This document shows positions 63,903 through 64,000 of a stretch of DNA of 64,000 bases, piece after piece. Below the pieces are notes generated by a model, which worked only from the letters and a program-made list of their open reading frames with translations, did not search any database and had not been told where the DNA came from. The DNA comes from Nocardioides nematodiphilus (lineage in GTDB: Bacteria; Actinomycetota; Actinomycetes; Propionibacteriales; Nocardioidaceae), in NCBI RefSeq assembly GCF_020216525.1, contig NZ_JAIWOY010000012.1, positions 1 to 64,000 of the forward strand. Direction: 5' to 3'. How positions within the stretch are numbered: position 1 is the stretch's first letter; each line of letters opens with the position of its first letter. The position numbers and the translations under genes were made by a program.

Positions 63903-64000
63903 CCCTTCGGTACGGATCCGGCCACTTCTCGTCCACAGAAGGCGCCCGGACGTGATTCTCCACAGCGCGTGATCTGGCCGTCGCGCGCTGTCGGTCCATC
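63903..64000. other. Intergenic end of window
   Basis: This 98-base stretch holds no gene. TCCACAG occurs twice (63932-63938 and 63959-63965). No other signal seen. Confidence 0.5.

Noticed and set aside
63932..63965. Two TCCACAG copies as DnaA boxes or an origin
   Set aside because: They lack the TTA of the DnaA consensus, there are only two, and no dnaA/dnaN genes or AT-rich region is nearby.

Overview
The window is a GC-rich (about 70 percent G+C by eye), gene-dense actinobacterial chromosome segment. Gene content and order point to the Nocardioidaceae (a Nocardioides-like organism). Markers are the actinobacterial run recG-rsmD-coaD-yceD-rpmF-rnc-mutM-smc-ftsY-amtB-glnK-glnD-ffh-rpsP-khpA-rimM-trmD-rplS-lepB-rnhB-DUF2469, an HU protein with a Lys/Ala-rich tail, a DUF2469 gene, FbiD/CofC for F420 synthesis, and a SigE-family sigma factor. 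The family assignment is inference; no rRNA is present to confirm it. I see no tRNA, rRNA, CRISPR array, insertion sequence, prophage or clear pseudogene. No stretch longer than 300 bases lacks a gene.

Layout. 1-5.4 kb: end of a 3-hydroxyacyl-CoA dehydrogenase gene and an acyl-CoA dehydrogenase, then a minus-strand group (GGDEF-EAL protein, LCP cell-wall ligase, secreted DUF4082/Ig-like protein). 5.6-7.5 kb: alkylation repair pair (Ada-HTH-AlkA fusion plus Ogt). 7.6-10.5 kb: IclR-type regulator divergent from leuCD. 10.6-13.1 kb: PadR-controlled ABC exporter. 13.2-14.8 kb: sigma factor with an overlapping membrane beta-propeller gene. 15-19 kb: HU-like protein, fbiD, a PlsC-type acyltransferase and gpsA. 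18.9-22.6 kb: EAL-DICT protein, PP2C phosphatase, an acetyltransferase and a Cys/Met-metabolism PLP enzyme. 22.6-28.2 kb: murF, ddl, an acetyltransferase, a second Ddl-like ATP-grasp gene, an Lrp-like ligand-binding protein and thiL. 28.2-37.3 kb: RDD protein, rpmB, and the DAK2-recG-rsmD-coaD-yceD-rpmF-rnc-mutM run. 37.4-40 kb: membrane acyltransferase and MFS exporter. 40.1-51.3 kb: smc, a thioesterase, a small membrane protein, ftsY, the ammonium/PII operon amtB-glnK-glnD, and ffh. 51.3-55.3 kb: a 60-bp tandem repeat block, an NYN-like gene, a secreted GH3 glycosidase with a His-rich segment, and an amidohydrolase. 55.5-63.9 kb: rpsP to DUF2469 (with an extra CHAD gene and a trmD-acetyltransferase fusion), then tadE/tadG-like pilus-locus genes.

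How the parts work together. ffh, ftsY and lepB form the protein-export chain. rpmB, rpmF, rpsP, rplS, rimM, trmD, rnc and rsmD serve ribosome and tRNA maturation. glnK and glnD control amtB, and a GlnR-like site lies upstream. murF and ddl make and use D-Ala-D-Ala for peptidoglycan.

The most interesting material is non-coding. There is a 22-bp repeat family in both orientations that overlaps the stop codons of three neighbouring genes (25.15-25.99 kb). A 60-bp palindromic tandem repeat fills the ffh-NYN gap, touching the stop of one gene and the start of the next (51.31-51.60 kb). An rplS leader has three mutually exclusive pairing segments. The start codon of an amidohydrolase gene lies inside a perfect 14-bp inverted repeat. 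At least eleven genes carry a TANNNT box 6-8 bases before the start codon, which indicates leaderless transcription.
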